NCBI RefSeq assembly: GCF_905475395.1
Contig: NC_058340.1
Location: 54,972,181 to 55,036,180 of the forward strand
Origin: Chrysoperla carnea
Lineage: Eukaryota > Arthropoda > Insecta > Neuroptera > Chrysopidae
Reading direction: 5' to 3'
DNA length: 64,000 nt
The position numbers and the translations under genes are program-made. Shown piece by piece: positions 25,105 through 38,584 of the stretch; positions within the stretch are counted from its first letter, which is position 1, and every line of letters starts with the position of its first letter. The notes below the pieces were generated by a model that had not been told where the DNA came from, did not search any database, and saw only the letters and a list, made by a program, of their open reading frames with translations.

Positions 25105-28100
25105 ATGAGTGATAAAATAATTCACGCCGATTTAGAAATCGGTGTTATTGACTTAATTTTATTGAAAAAAGTTATTGATGATCATGCACCGAAAGGAGAA
25201 GCTGGACGTCTGACACGCGAAGAAGGAATACCGTGGGATGAAGTTGAAATCATTCGCCTTGAATTTCTAAGTTGGACTAGTTAATAATTTCTATTTTTAT
25301 TATAATTCAACTAATTAATTTTTTTCTATTGTTAGACATTTTAAAAATCGATCATCTTTGGATGTTAACCGGCTTAACGAAATTAAGTTTATCGCATAAT
25401 ATTATTGAGAAAATTGAAGGTTTAGAAGCATTAGTAAATTTAAAGGAATTGGATCTATCATTTAATAAAATTACGGTCATAGAAAATTTGAATACATTAA
25501 CAAAAATAGAAATTTTAACGCTCTACGGAAATTCAATAAGCGTTCTTGAAAATTTATCGAGTCTAGAAAAGCTAATAATATTTAGCATTGGAAATAATAA
25601 AATTGAGAGTATAGAAAATGTACTTATTAATCTTTAAATAATTTGGACTAGCTCAAAAGTAAAGCTTTTGATTATAATTTTATTTTAGGTACTTTATCTT
25701 CGTCAATTTGAGGATTTACGTTCAATCAATTTTGCTGGAAATCCATGCTGTAAGCAGGTGCCAGATTTTCGTGAATGGGTTGCGGCATATTTGCCAAATA
25801 TTATTTACAACGAGTATAAAATGATTTTAATTGAAGAGAAAGAGGCTGCAAGAGAAAAATACGCGTAAGTATACGGTTTAAAAAAATAAATGCATAAATA
25901 AAATAATATATACACCGAACTCCTTGAATAAAATTGTAATATTTTCAAATAGGGCTGATATTGAACATGTACTGGAATCTGAAAAAATAAAGTATGCTGA
26001 ACGTGAACGCTTAAAAGCTGAAGCTGCTGAAGAAGCATTACATGCTGAAAGTTTTGTTGAATTTTTAGGAACTAGTGCTCTATTTGATAAAATGTTTGAC
26101 GGAGATATAGATGGACAACTTCTTTTAAGCATCCCAGAACAATCCGAACTGAGAGAAAAATATGAAAAGTAATTATATTTTTGTTGAGACTTTGTTTAGT
26201 AGCTTTCAGAATACTCCAACCATGAAAAACTCCAACCACCATTAATTATTAATTTAACATTGAAAAGTTTCTCATAATATGTACCAAATAAAATTAATAT
26301 TTTTTTTTAGGTATAAACAAAATTTCTGTGATGTGACGAAACGGCTGTTTGATGTGGGACAACAAATGTATCTAGAGAGACAAAATGAAATACAGCAATT
26401 TTTGAAATGTGTGGATGCTGAAAAATCTCGGAATCAAATACAAAGTCAAGAGTAAGGACGATTGCATACCCAACTATAATTGTCTCTTACATTTTTATTT
26501 TATGTACTGTTTCTTATGGCCAACACGGATTTATAATGTGGTCGCGAACTCAAACTGTGGACCAGACGCGGATTATTCTAACATTCATTATTCATTCATT
26601 TCACGAACTCCAATAACTCCAATCCGCAGAAATTTTGCGGATCTTTTTTTTACTACCCGAGCCTACATTTGTCGTTAACCTTCTCCGTTGGTATCATTCA
26701 TTATGAGATTGGCTCTCCGACAAATTATGTAGAATTTTGCATAGTAATTCAAACACCATCGAATAGTCTATAATGTTATTTGAAGTGCTCGTATTAAAAT
26801 CGCACTAAAATAATGTGTTTTAATTTTTTAAATTTTAATGATATTCATTATGTATGTATTCGTAGTATCATAGAAAAATTCGTCGATAAAAAATTAATTT
26901 TAACTGAGGATATGTTTCGATTATACGATATGGTCGAAGATGATGAGGCAGAACCGGATACTTCAGATTTTGAACGGTTAATGGAAGATTTTCATGATGG
27001 TGCTAAAAATACCCGTAATGAATTCAATACACTTATAAATGATACATGGATGCAACTAATGAAATGTGAAATTACAATCAATGCTCAATTAGAAGTATGT
27101 AAATTTTCTCATATAAATTGGGGATTTGCATGGTCTGAAATTGTTTCTATTTTGGTACTATAATATTAATAAAGTCACATTTCCACAATTTATTCTTCAC
27201 TATGGTGCATTAATTATGGTGAACACAAAACCATTTTACTGGGAAAATTCTGAAACATGGAAGGATTTCTTTCGAGGGGCTCCGAAAATTTTTAATTACA
27301 TCTAAACAGAATATTCGTCTTTCGACACACTGAAAGTTGAAAATTTTTTATTTATCGGTTGACGAACATCCTATTTTGTAAAATGTCAAACCCATTCTCT
27401 TTTCTATTTATTAGAATAACGAAAAACCGGGTTTTTATTAAGTTTTATCTATATTTATTTTTTGTCTGTTTAGGAAGTAAATGAAAACTTTTCCATTGTG
27501 ATAACAGACATGTTAAATGCTTTTTTGGAACTAGTTAGTTCACATTTTACTGAATTACGAATATTAGAAAAGGAATGGATGGAAGAATCATACGAATTGG
27601 CTCTGAACATTATGAATCAATATAATACTGGCTCAAGTAGTCAACAACTGATTAATATAGAAGAAGAGGAGAATACTAAAGTCATTTCTAAAGAATTAGA
27701 AAAGTTATTTAGTGACAAAGAAAATGTTCAACAATGTTGCGCAGGCTCCCATGATTATCATAATTTACAAATTGATAATCGAGAAGATCGACTTGTTACT
27801 AGAGCAAATGAATGGCTTTCTAATCTTGTCACGAATTTAGCCAGGTAATTTTTTAGTTTTTTTTAATAGATTTATGGAAAATGAGTCTATTAGTACAATG
27901 ATCGACGATAGAAAACCTTAAAAAACATTAGATTCTAAAACGTCGTACACAATTAATTTTATTAATTTTTGGTTGGAATTTTAAACAGAGATGAAATGAT
28001 ACGTGATCGAGCACAAGTTTTGGAAATCAATAAATTTTTAGATTCACAAAAATCGGAATTCGATGATTTATATGATGAACCGGTTCTATCAGTGGCTGCA

Positions 28101-28202
28101 GCAAGCGGAGAAGTAAAAGTTAAAGAGGAAGAAAGCTCGGTATATGATATGTTGACTACAGATAAAAAAATAAAAGAAGATGATGAGGATCATGACGGAT
28201 AA
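25105..28202 (+). CDS. DRC3: Dynein regulatory complex subunit 3 (LRRC48)
   Basis: Eight coding exons: 25105-25270, 25336-25619, 25689-25864, 25953-26168, 26311-26451, 26866-27094, 27474-27844 and 27989-28202. All phases agree and give 598 residues (human DRC3 has 523). The start contains DDHAPKGEAGRLTREEGIP, matching the DRC3 signature GPKGEAGQLAKQEGIP. Then come leucine-rich repeats at about residues 57-175, including HNIIEKIEGLEALVNL, followed by long coiled coils. The late segment GSHDYHNLQIDNREDRLVTR matches human ASHDIHLLKIDNREDELVTR. DRC3 is part of the nexin-dynein regulatory complex that links outer doublets in motile axonemes; in insects that means sperm flagella and chordotonal cilia (inference). 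The exon 1 donor is the weak A|GTTGGA. The acidic C-terminus KEDDEDHDG extends past the human end. AATAAA at 28257-28262. Confidence 0.95.
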
Positions 28203-28256
28203 ATAGTAAGGTTCACAAAATGAAATTGAAACGTGATTTTTGTTTAAAATTGTGAA

Positions 28257-28289
28257 AATAAAATTAAAATCCATCGTTAAAAATTTATT
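28257..28289. terminator. Facing polyadenylation signals of DRC3 and ECI1
   Basis: AATAAA occurs on the plus strand at 28257-28262 (55 bases past the DRC3 stop) and on the minus strand at 28284-28289 (about 70 bases past the ECI1 stop). The two genes converge with 156 bases between stop codons, so their mature 3' ends probably abut or overlap by a few bases. Confidence 0.6.
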
Positions 28290-28358
28290 AATATCAATAT
28301 ACGTTTATATTTAAATGTTTAACAATACTGTTAAATGTAAATAAAAGCTTTCAAGTTT

Positions 28359-29962
28359 TTATTTTTTTAATGACTGTAAATACATTCCAAGAATTTTTTG
28401 TGTTATTGGATCAGTAATAGTTTTAATGAATAAATCCAAGTCTTTTTGTCGATTAGTACGAAGATCCTAAAAATAAATCATTAATTGATAATTGAAATTT
28501 ATTATTTTTCTAGTTTAAAAATAAAATGACTACATTATTCTCCAGACAGAAAGTTTTAAAAATAGATTAATTTGCGAAATATTTATGGAGGAAAAAAAGC
28601 CTAAAATCAATCATTTGGCTTCTATCTCTCAAGATGTATGAAAAAAGAGTCCAATTAGAGTTTGGCTCATTTTATTCCCTCTATAAAGGTTTCATATTTA
28701 TTTGATTTATTTCGCTCTATAGATGTTCATATACAGGATGGTTCATTTGAATCTATGCATCTGAATATGTCGCCATCAAAAAAAAAGACCCCAACAAAAA
28801 TTGTAGAGTTTGATGGGGGCATCATGTTCTGACATCAGATTGGACCTAGTTCTTCGGGTTTCTTTAATAGCCAATTTAGACCCTAAACGGTAAGAGATAG
28901 AATAACACTTTTAATTTAAAGTTGATCCTCATAAAAAGAAATTTAATCCTTATGAAAACCATTTTCTTCAAATTCATTTTATAAAACCGATTTATCTTAC
29001 TGAATTATTTGTAAATGGAAAAAAAAGTTTATACCTCCAAAGCCTTAGCACGTGTAGCTAATTTCGATAGGTATCTTGCTTGTGGTGAAATTCGCTTAAA
29101 ACGTTCAAAGAATTTTTCACACTTGCTAATAATTTCTTCGCGACTGTTACCAATTTCATCAATTAAACCAATTTGTAACGCTTCAGCTGTCGTAAATAAT
29201 CGACCAGCTGTTAAAGCAGCTTCAGTTTGACGTGAACCAATTGTATTTAACATTGTATCACTAAACCATGGTGGAGCAATTAAACCCAATTGAGTTTCGT
29301 TTAGACCAATTGTACAATTTGGTGCCATTACACGATATTCACAAGACATTGATAACAGACAGCCGCCGGCAGGTGCATGGCCCTGAAATAAAAAATTGCT
29401 TAATTATCTTACATAAAATATAAAAATATCATTATGGTGATCACATTACTGGAAATGTTAAGGAATTCAAATTCTACTGGAAAAGTCATGAAAATTTACC
29501 ACAATAGCAGCCGCAGTTGGGAGAGTTGATCCATATAAATTTAACCATAAATCTTGTAATGAACTCCAAAATTCTTTTGCTCTATCCAATTTCGGTTGAA
29601 ACATCTCTGTAATATCTAAACCGGCAGAAAATACTTTTGGAGACGCCTAAAAATAAAAGTATGTCAAACATAATTTGTTTTAATTATTGCTGTTTTTTTT
29701 AACATACCGAAGTTAAAATAACACCACGGCATTTTGATTTACTTAATTCGGTTAAACTTTGATTGATGGCTTGAATAAATTCTAAGTTTAACGAATTGAC
29801 AGGTAATCTTTGCAAGGTTAATGTAGCAACACCAGATTTTTCATTGACAGCAACATTTACTAAATCCTTACTTGCTGCTCCACTATATGCGCGCGGAAAA
29901 GTTTCAAAAACTAATTTTGGAAATCCGTTAAATTTAGTTAAAGTTTGCCGTAAACTCGCCAT
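28359..29962 (-). CDS. ECI1: Mitochondrial enoyl-CoA delta-isomerase 1
   Basis: Four minus-strand exons, 29708-29962, 29500-29646, 29035-29382 and 28359-28466, all splice in phase 0 and give 285 residues (human ECI1 has 302). The N-terminus (MASLRQTLTKFNGFPKL) is basic and free of acids for the first 19 residues, as in a mitochondrial presequence. The crotonase fold is clear: SPKVFSAGLDITEMF, the oxyanion loop GHAPAGGCLLSMSCEYR at about 135-151, and LNETQLGLIAPPWF at about 161-174. Glu163 in that last motif aligns with the catalytic glutamate of the family. The enzyme moves cis-3 or trans-3 double bonds to trans-2 so that unsaturated fatty acids can enter beta-oxidation. The C-terminus (YLQSLKK) fits the family. 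The gene looks complete. Confidence 0.96.
28730..28870. repeat. Repeat segment in ECI1 intron 3
   Basis: ATACAGGATGGTTCATTTGA at 28732-28751 resembles the outer ends of the Tc1/mariner-like MITE at 20208. It is followed by a GC-richer stretch with GATGGGGGCATCATGTTC. No matching opposite end is visible, so this may be a solo end or a fragment of a dispersed repeat. Confidence 0.3.
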
Positions 29963-30369
29963 GTTTAATCTGTTCTAATTAGAATAATTTAAACGTTGTT
30001 TGGACTTTGATCTGTTATGATCGGTGTGTTTTTATCTCAATAAAAGTTGTTTGTGCTGAATGAATTGCATAAGTAGCGTATTTTTATAGAGGCCTTTGGA
30101 CTTGAGTAAACTTCACTTTAACTTTTAATATTTAATTTATTCAGAGTGGGCCAAAAATTTGTTAAGTATTTTTATTCATTTTGATATTTTTTTTATATAC
30201 CCCTTTAAAAAGACCCGCAATTAAAATATAGTTACGGATAATACAAATTAATAGATATCGATTTCAAATACTTTTATATTCATTTTCACGTAACAATACA
30301 AATGGAAAAACTTTTAATCCTTTATTAGATATAGGTACTATATGTATGAGACAAATTTTTTTTTCAACG

Positions 30370-30766
30370 GACAGGGTGCTGTTTTAAGTTGATATACTTG
30401 AAACTCGAAAGATAAAAATGTAGGCGCGCACATCTTACGCAGACATTAAACTTGATCTAGGTTTTCAACCTCATAATGATAAGCTCACTCTACTTTATAA
30501 CTGGTAATCGCGGATAGATGAACACTTTAAATTAGAAAGTTGTTATTGATGATTTTTCCGCATACCGTACAGTTTAGGCAAAAACGGACTGAAAAGTTTT
30601 ACTCAAAATTGTTATTTCGATTAATTATTTCTGCGAAATCTAGGCACCCTTCAAAAAAAATTTCGATAAATTCAATAAAAGTGGTAACGCACACAAAAAA
30701 ATAGATTTTTGCTATCAATATTAACTATTCGGTTTACAAAAAAAACATATCAAAAAACACACCCTG
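30370..30766. mobile_element. Probable MITE with ACAGGGTG termini
   Basis: The left end ACAGGGTGCTGTTTT is mirrored by the right end, whose reverse complement reads ACAGGGTGTGTTTTTTGATA; a shared GATAT follows. The element is about 400 bases, non-coding, with CAGGGTG ends typical of mariner-like families. TIR similarity is modest (about 15-20 bases), so the boundaries are approximate. Confidence 0.4.
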
Positions 30767-31049
30767 TATATACCTATATTTTCTATATCTTCTACTTTAG
30801 CATCTCATGCAGATATTTCAATCTTTTACCTCTGATCTGAGGGGATATTGTCAATAATAAATAAAAAATTTTCATGTACAGATTCTAATTTAAAAAAATC
30901 CAACCCAATAAAATTCGATTCAATAGTCAATGTTATTCGATTCGATATATCTCCACCCTGATAAATGATAGGTCGTTTTACATTTATGAAAAAAGGCAAA
31001 ATTTTTGTATTATTAATTATAGGCAATTTATATTTATTTTTCACAAGCT

Positions 31050-31290
31050 TTTATTAAGTTTCACCTGTCCGTTGTTTTTACTTGATCCACTTCCCGGTTT
31101 CCGATTGAGCTAAAATTTTGCATGCATATGTAAATCAGATGACAAAGCATTTTTATGGTAAGTATGACATAATTTTCAAATCACTTCCTCAAGCTTTTAT
31201 TGTACTAAAAAGTAGAATATATTTTTTCTTGTAAGTCACTTATACATGAATATTTGTAAAAGCTTGAGTTGCTCCGTATCATCCTTGACA
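31050..31290. repeat. Dispersed repeat, copy A
   Basis: The segment contains ATGGTAAGTATGACATAA and CAAGCTTTTATTGTAC followed by TAAAAAGTAGAAT. Related modules recur at 46540-46765: ATGGTAAGTACGACCTGG in the same orientation, and CTACTTTTTAGTACAATAAA inverted. The two copies are rearranged relative to each other. A segment CCGGTTTCCGATTGAGC is in the style of insect interspersed repeats. Family unknown. Confidence 0.5.
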
Positions 31291-31743
31291 TTTCTAATTT
31301 TGTTAACTGTGACAGCCTATAGAATTTCATAATGTAGCAACTTATGTTAAATTTTAAAACAGTACCGCTGATCTTTGGACTCTATATTAGCGTATTCACA
31401 TGAAAGCGTTAGGCATTTCTAATATTTTATCTTCCTTTTGATCAATTTGTAAAATATTAAAACATTTTTTAACTTCGCTAACAAAGAACGTAGATATTTA
31501 GCTGTACTCAATTTTTTATGACTTAAGATTCCTACACAGAAAATAGAAATATATATCTTATTTATCTGAAATTTTTTTTTAACATATTACAAATCTCTAG
31601 TTGTATCTAATTTCATGGGTGGTACTGTATGGGGGGAAGGGATAACTCCAATCTGTTATGGTTCTCTTCTACGGCGGCTGTCCATTTGACTCGACAATTT
31701 TCTGGCATGTATTTTTCGATTGAACTTCAGTTTTCAAAAGTCG

Positions 31744-31795
31744 GAGGATGTAAATGCTTGGAATACAAAGAGGATGTAAATGCTTGGAATACTCT
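31744..31795. repeat. Perfect tandem duplication, 27-base unit
   Basis: GAGGATGTAAATGCTTGGAA followed by TACAAA and then the same unit again reading GAGGATGTAAATGCTTGGAA TACTC. The copies are essentially identical, which implies a recent duplication. Intergenic. Confidence 0.75.
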
Positions 31796-33173
31796 CATTA
31801 AATATCTAAATATAAAAATTTGAATGTTTTAATATTTATTAAAATTGTTTTAGTTCTTTTTAAACAAAAGGTGTCTTTAAAAGTATTGTGTGGTAGTAGA
31901 TAATTGTTGGCATTGTCCAGCTAAGCGGATGGGTAACCAGTATAATAGATATACAAATAAATAAAATAAAGAAAATCACAAAGTTCTAATAAAACACATT
32001 CTTTCAGTTTTTGTCCTTCTTAAAATTAAGGGACGCGGTTTTAAACGCTATATTGTAATGTATTTTATAAAATTTTGCCGACACTTTTCGTCGTGGATAC
32101 AATGAAAATACAGTGTTAAACATCCTTCGTATTCGTTGATATATTACAGGCATTCTTCTACCATTGCCCGCGCAGAAATTGATAATTATTTTCTACAAAA
32201 TTTTACAACGGAAGCTTTTCGAATCAAAATCGGTGGAATAAGTTGTAGTTAGCGCCTAATTAAATGTAAATCTTAAGCCCATCAAAATTTCTGGACTGCT
32301 ATAATTAATTACAAAGAGAAAAAAATTAACAATAATTAATGATAGTTCGAATAATTCAATTAAATTGTTTTATTTAATGTAAAATATAAAAAAATACACA
32401 TTCATTCCATCGAAATATCTAAATAGCAATTTTATTTTTTAAAATCTTAAGTTTTTTTAATCGCTAGTTGTTGATCTGGAATGCTTTTACATCAACAGAA
32501 AAAAAATGTATCGAAAAATGCACATAAAATCACAATTATTACAAAGAAAAGCAATTTTTTTTCTCATTACCATTCGAAAAAATGTGCGTAACGGAATTTT
32601 TCATAAATTTTGACTTATGGAATGAGATTACATTAAATTTAAATAAAAAAGAATTTAAAAAAATTAAATTATTTGGAAGAGAGAGTATTTTAAATAAAAA
32701 AAAAAAACGAAAGTAATAAAACAAATAAGTGTTTTCTCATTGTGAGAAATAAAACAGTTTGTATTTTGAAATTTAACGAATACTCTTTATATATTAGTTC
32801 GTACGGTAATTACAACCAAATATTTTTTCATTAATTAATAATTAATGGTAAATAACATTTTTACTACACCAAAAAATTTGTACACTATTTGGTTAGAATT
32901 ACCCTACAATTGAAAATAACTAATTGCGTTCTTTCGAGGTTTCTTCTTGTTACAATTTTTTAATTCTTATTTTAACTATTGGTTCTAAACACACAACCAA
33001 CCAGTCTCACGTATAAAACATCATCAAAATAATATTATGTTTCACTGTAACAATGTTGTCTGGTTAAAAAAAAAACTTTGACGATGTTCAATTAATTAAT
33101 GTTATTTATAGAAATTGATTTTTCTAGTTATGGATATTTTTTGGTGATATATCTTGCGACGTAATGTAACTTT

Positions 33174-36100
33174 TTATAATTCATCTTTCTTTGGAACATC
33201 ATCATCTTCTTCTTCTTCAGCCTGCAAAAAAAAAAAATAATTACTTATTAGAAAAAGCAAATCAATCAAAGAAAATTATAAATATTCTTGAAATAATAGG
33301 GGAGTCTGGAGTTTTTTTTTAATCTGAACAGTCGCTATTTTAGATAAAATTGTTCATATACGTAGATTTTACACCGAAAAGGTATCCAAAAAGTTTTTCT
33401 AAATAGAGTTATTTAATACATTTTTAATATAATCGTATCTCAGAAGAACTTAGCAATTGAAGGATCTCTTCCCAGTTTTTCAAAGTTTATCAAAAATATT
33501 AATTTTAGCAGTTTGGTTTTTTAGTATATCTATTCCAAAATTTTAAAAATGAAACACGATTTTCAATTCGACAGTCGATTTACTATGCAATCATTTATCT
33601 TAAGCACAAGAGAATCAACATATCTAATTAATTTAAGGAATAATGTAGTGTTTCATGAAATTTCTCGAATTTTTCCGCCTTTTAATTTCCCTTTGTTTCC
33701 GTTAATTTTGCTACCAAAAAAATTCATTATCAAAAATCTTTTTTTTTATTATCCTAACATTCAGTTAAAGTTATTAATATTCTTTCAATTTCTTCCACCT
33801 TGTAAATATTTTGCAGGCGAACTTAGAATCTTATACATATTAAGCGACCCTATTAACTCGATACCATCAGTAAACAAAGGATATATCTAGGATACTGTAG
33901 CGAAACTAAATAAAACATTCATAAAGAGTGCGTTTTTTGCACTTAAAAGAGTGTCAATTATTTTTTAATGTTTTTTGAATTATTGGAAAAAATCATAGCG
34001 TAAAGTAAATTGAAATACTTACTTCTTCTGGAAGCTCATCTACACCATATTTTCCACCAGTTTCTAAGAATTTGCTGATTCCTTCTAAGGTTCTTTCACC
34101 CTTGTATTCAATCATTTTATTATCGCCTTTAGCGTATAATCTAAGTGTTGGATAGCTTGTAATTTTAGTATGTTCTAATTCGTTAGCTGTAGCATCCATT
34201 TTAGTAATAAGAATATTCTCATTGCTGGCGAATTTTTCACCTAATTTAACATAAATTGGTTCTAATTGTTTACAATGTCCACACCATGGTGCATAGAATT
34301 CAACTAAAACATCTTTATTGGTATCGAAAACGACTTCATCGAAATTAGATGACACTAATGTTTTAACTGGATGTTTATCCCAATCTTCTGGTAAATCTTG
34401 ACTTAAGAGATGTTGTTTCAATGTACCATCAAGGTAACCTTGCACAAATGATTTAATATTATCTGCTGTTAATTCAGGTGATTCTGGTTTGTATTTGGAC
34501 ATATCATCTTCAAGTTTGATTAATCGCATTGCTGGGACTTCTTCTTTCTTCATTCCGAAGAATTCCAAGATACGTTGATGATCTTCTTCATCGGCATTAA
34601 TTGTGACAAACAATACTTGTGTTCTGAAATCTTTAGCGACTGAGCTTGCGCCTTCAATGTATTTATCATAATCGCCGCTTTCTTTTGATAAGAAGATTAA
34701 CAAATGTGATTTAATTTCACCGCCGAAGATCTTTTGAGCTGTCTCATGATTGAATTCAACAATAAGTGGTAATGATTGTGCAGCAACGAATTTTTTGAGG
34801 TTTTCTTCAGTGAGTTCTTGATCGAAGACAGCTTTTCCTTCGTCGAACTATTAAAAATTAAATTAATTAATAAATCTTAGACAAAACCCTACCAATGATG
34901 TCACAAAAGTTTATTTTTAAATTTTTATAAATTATCCGCATGATATAATTAACTTTTTATGTAAAAATTATGGCAAATGCATTGCTTAGATCAGATCATT
35001 CATTAAAAAGGGAATTTACATATTTTTAATAAAAATATCTCGAATCCCAATACATGCGTTTACTTTTTATTGGAAATTACATTAAGCTTATATGAAGTTA
35101 TTTATCAAGTTTTCATTTATCACATAAAGAATCAAAATCGACGAACGGACAGACTTCATTTTTTAATTATACGTTCTTGGAAACGAAAAACCCAAATATT
35201 TTTATGGCGAGTTGAAATTTTTTGCGCCAACTTGAAATACATTTGCAAAAAAAAAAAAAAAAAAAGAATACAAAAATTAATTTTTAATTTAATAATTACT
35301 TTTTTGAATAAAACAATGTTGCCATTTTCTGCACTGTATTCACCAAGAACTGCGTCATCACTTGTAATACCGAATTGAATATCATCATTCACGGAAGCAA
35401 CTTCCAAGAATACTTTAGCATCTGCTGATTCTTGATCTTTGAAGAAACCAACAACAACAACATTTGCACCTTCAATAAATTCTTTGGCAGCATCAACTGT
35501 ATCTAAAGCTTTAGCTGGTGGGCCAGTCTTTTTAAGTAACCATGATACAATATCTTCAGCTTTACGACCACCGTTATAATCAACTGGCGATCCTTTACGG
35601 AAGAACTTTAATGTTGGATAACCACGAATTCCATACTTTTCGGCAAGTTCTTGTTCCTCAGTGGCTTCTACTTTACCCAATTTAATGGAAGACTCCTTTT
35701 CTGCTAATTGTTGTGCAGCTTTAGCGTATTCGGGTGCTAAAGCTTTACAATGCCCACACCATGGAGCATCTATAAGAATCAAAAACAAAAATTAGAATTT
35801 GATAATATTAATATTTTTCACAAATGATTTCAAGAATAAAATCCCTGGCAGATTAAAATTTCCGCAAAATTATATCAAGGAAGATCCCAGGTTTTCCACG
35901 ACAAAACTAAAAATCAATGACATTTCCAGGTTTTCAAAGACCGCAAGCAAGACATCCTGTTTATCAATAATTTCTTTAACAATTACTCTTATTATCTTTT
36001 CAACAACATTTTAAAAAATTTTATAGTGACAATAAGCTAATCCTTGTATTTAACTCAACTTATCTTAAATAAACACGATTATTAAAAGCAAAAACAATAT

Positions 36101-38584
36101 TTTTTAACAATAAACTTTTTAAAATATTATTGATTATATTATATTATTGACAAAGTGAGGCTTGCGTCAGTTTTAAGTTCTACTATTTAAAATTAAGATT
36201 CTGTAAACACAGCATAAAAGTCGAACTGGGATTGAAATGCGAAATAAGTGCAAGTGTTAATATTAAAACTGCACACCTCGAATGAAAATTAACAACTTTA
36301 TTATGAAAGCCAGAACAAAAGATTTGTAAAACAATGAAATCTTATATTTTCATTTTTGGAGATAAATAAACATTCTGTTTAGCGTGCAATCATACATAGA
36401 GTGAAGAACGCATAAAAACATTATATATATTTTATTGTTGAGATTTTGTAGTAAATGAATTTTAATCTGTCCAGTTGGAATAATTTACACATCTTCCATT
36501 TTTTGAAAGCTTTAATCATAAAATGTAAAGTTTATTGCTTGAAATTTTAGACATAGCTGTCTGATCACTTTCCTATATGGTGACAAAATCGGATATAGAC
36601 CAGAATTGTATGTTCTGTCTATATTATACAGGTCTATCATATTTAAATTAACATCTCAGCGTGTCCCTATAATTGCATAATGTGAATAAACAACATGGGG
36701 TTTATACTAACTTATTAATATTATGTTTAGCCTTTAATCATACCACCTATAGCTTATTTACATTATTAGAACATTGGTCGTGTTTATTTTCAAAAAAGCT
36801 TGTGCGCTTTATGTAAATTTACCACCCGTTGCGTAATTTTTTAAGCAAAAGATAGGATATCAATGTATGGAGGTGCTAAATTTACAGAAAGAGCGGACAC
36901 GGTGGAATATCATTTGACCACAGCCAGTAAGGCATAAAGTGTCTGTCTATATTTAATGTAAGTCTGTGCTTCATACAAAGTAGCTATTAACATGATTTGC
37001 CCATATTTATCGTCTCCAATCTAATGTCTTAGACTTTAAAATTGTTAATAAACAATATTTTGTATGCACATTTCAAAGATCAAAACTCGCCAAAAAATTA
37101 TAATTTAATTATAAATTAGAATTATAATTTCCTAGGCAAAAAATTTTGATTATCATGTAAGAACATGTTGCAAGTAGATGAAAAGCGGAGGTACAAAAAT
37201 GCCACATTTATAATTTTGATAATTTGCTAAGAGATAAAAAAGGGGTTTGTAATTCACATAAAGTAAACGCTATCGTAAATAATTCCCAAATTGAATTTAT
37301 AAGATTCGATATCTCAGAGGCTAAGGGAGATGTTGAATAATAATTATAAGAAGTTGAAGAAAAACCATTGTCTTCCCATCAAAAATATTATTCTTAATAC
37401 GAACGGTTCTATCGGCCAGACTTTACCGAGAAGATAGATTTTTGAGGCTCGGTAGCATATCAACACTATAGAAAGTCACAAAATTCGCTGTACTTTCGAT
37501 TACGGGATCAAGAAAAATGGTATAAAACTCACGGTCAGAATGTTGGATGCTAGAGGGTCGTCATATTAATAATTAAAAAATATTTTGCACTAAATAATCA
37601 AAAAATTATTTTGGTGAATTAAACCTCATGGGTTGATGATTCTTCTATTATTAGAAAAATTTAATAAAAATAATTAGGAAATATAATCAAAAACTTCTAA
37701 TATTTAAAAACTGTCAATGGAATAAAATGACAAATAGCCGGCGCGGCATATAGTAGTAGAAAGTGAAGTGGCGACGGCTTGGATTTGGAACCACGTAAGA
37801 CATTGAATATAAAAATCACTGCTGAGTTGTTAACTTATATTCATATCTCATAAGAATCGTGGGAAAATATGGTTTGAATGAATCTCAATGAATCAGAATA
37901 AATACACCACCTACACGTCACTCCGAATTTATACAATAAATCCCAAGGTTTAAATGAAATTCAAAGCCATAAAAAAATTTTAAAAATAGTATAACATGGT
38001 AAAAACAGGCGGTTCGCAATGTATCTAATATTTCTGATCAAATTTTCTATTATTTTCGCAATATTGACAATACTAATTACCATATGGTAATGCCAATTTG
38101 GCCATTCACAAAAATCAAAATAATTTTTTTAAACAAAACAAAAAAAACATTTTACATATAATAAAATTTTTGAAAGTATTTCAAAGGTCACGTTGTAGTT
38201 ACGGACCACGAAGCATAATAATTATGACGTGGATAACATAGGCTAATGACCGTACCTAAGCGGAACTAAATTAATGCAATTTTATGCATCTATTAAATTA
38301 ATTAAAAACCCACAATATAATTTAATTATTTAACGTAATAAAATTACAATGTAAATATTAAACAATAAATAATTATACAAATCATAAACCGTATTTGTTT
38401 AGTAAAATAGGAAAAAAAAAAATTGTTACTTACAAAATTCAACTAAAATAAATTCATTATCTGCGATGGCTTTGTCGAAATTAGCTTTTTTTAATACTAA
38501 AACACCTTCATCTAATGTAATTTCTTCTTCACCATATACAAAACCGGCAAATAAAATAAAACAAATAATCGGTATAAACTTCAT
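33174..38584 (-). CDS. PDI: Protein disulfide isomerase (PDI/P4HB)
   Basis: Four minus-strand exons, 38434-38584, 35300-35769, 34023-34847 and 33174-33221, join in phase to give 497 residues (human P4HB has 508). A signal peptide [18 protein letters not shown] opens the protein. The first thioredoxin domain carries [10 protein letters not shown], with CGHC at residues 55-58. Two redox-inactive middle domains follow. The second active domain has [12 protein letters not shown], with CGHC at 396-399. An acidic tail ends PKKDEL, the ER retrieval signal. The protein oxidises, reduces and isomerises disulfides in the ER lumen and is the usual beta subunit of prolyl 4-hydroxylase. Intron 1 is 2.66 kb and interrupts the first active-site motif just before the Tyr of FYAPWCGHC. 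The gene looks complete. An ER-stress element lies upstream (separate entry). Confidence 0.98.
35770..38433 (-). other. PDI intron 1, largest intron of the gene
   Basis: This 2.66-kb intron carries no exon I can support. It holds a SINE-like segment near 37735-37900 and otherwise AT-rich sequence. Confidence 0.5.
37735..37900 (+). repeat. Possible tRNA-derived SINE in PDI intron 1
   Basis: CCGGCGCGGCATATAGTAGT opens a GC-rich block continuing GTGGCGACGGCTTGGATTTG and GAACCACGTAAGACATTGAA, then an AT-rich tail. The head has the look of a tRNA-derived SINE with degenerate A- and B-box sequence, and the GC content contrasts sharply with the intron. Boundaries and family are guesses. Confidence 0.4.

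Larger units (their letters stand above)
29963..33173. other. Intergenic region upstream of ECI1 and downstream of PDI
   Basis: This 3.2-kb interval contains a probable MITE at 30370-30766, a dispersed repeat around 31050-31290, a tandem duplication at 31744-31795, and very AT-rich sequence that includes the PDI 3'UTR near 33173. No further gene is supported. Confidence 0.5.

Noticed and set aside
33549-33890. 113-codon plus-strand frame in the last PDI intron
   Set aside because: Antisense in an intron, Phe/Pro/Leu-rich from T-tracts, no splice or family support.
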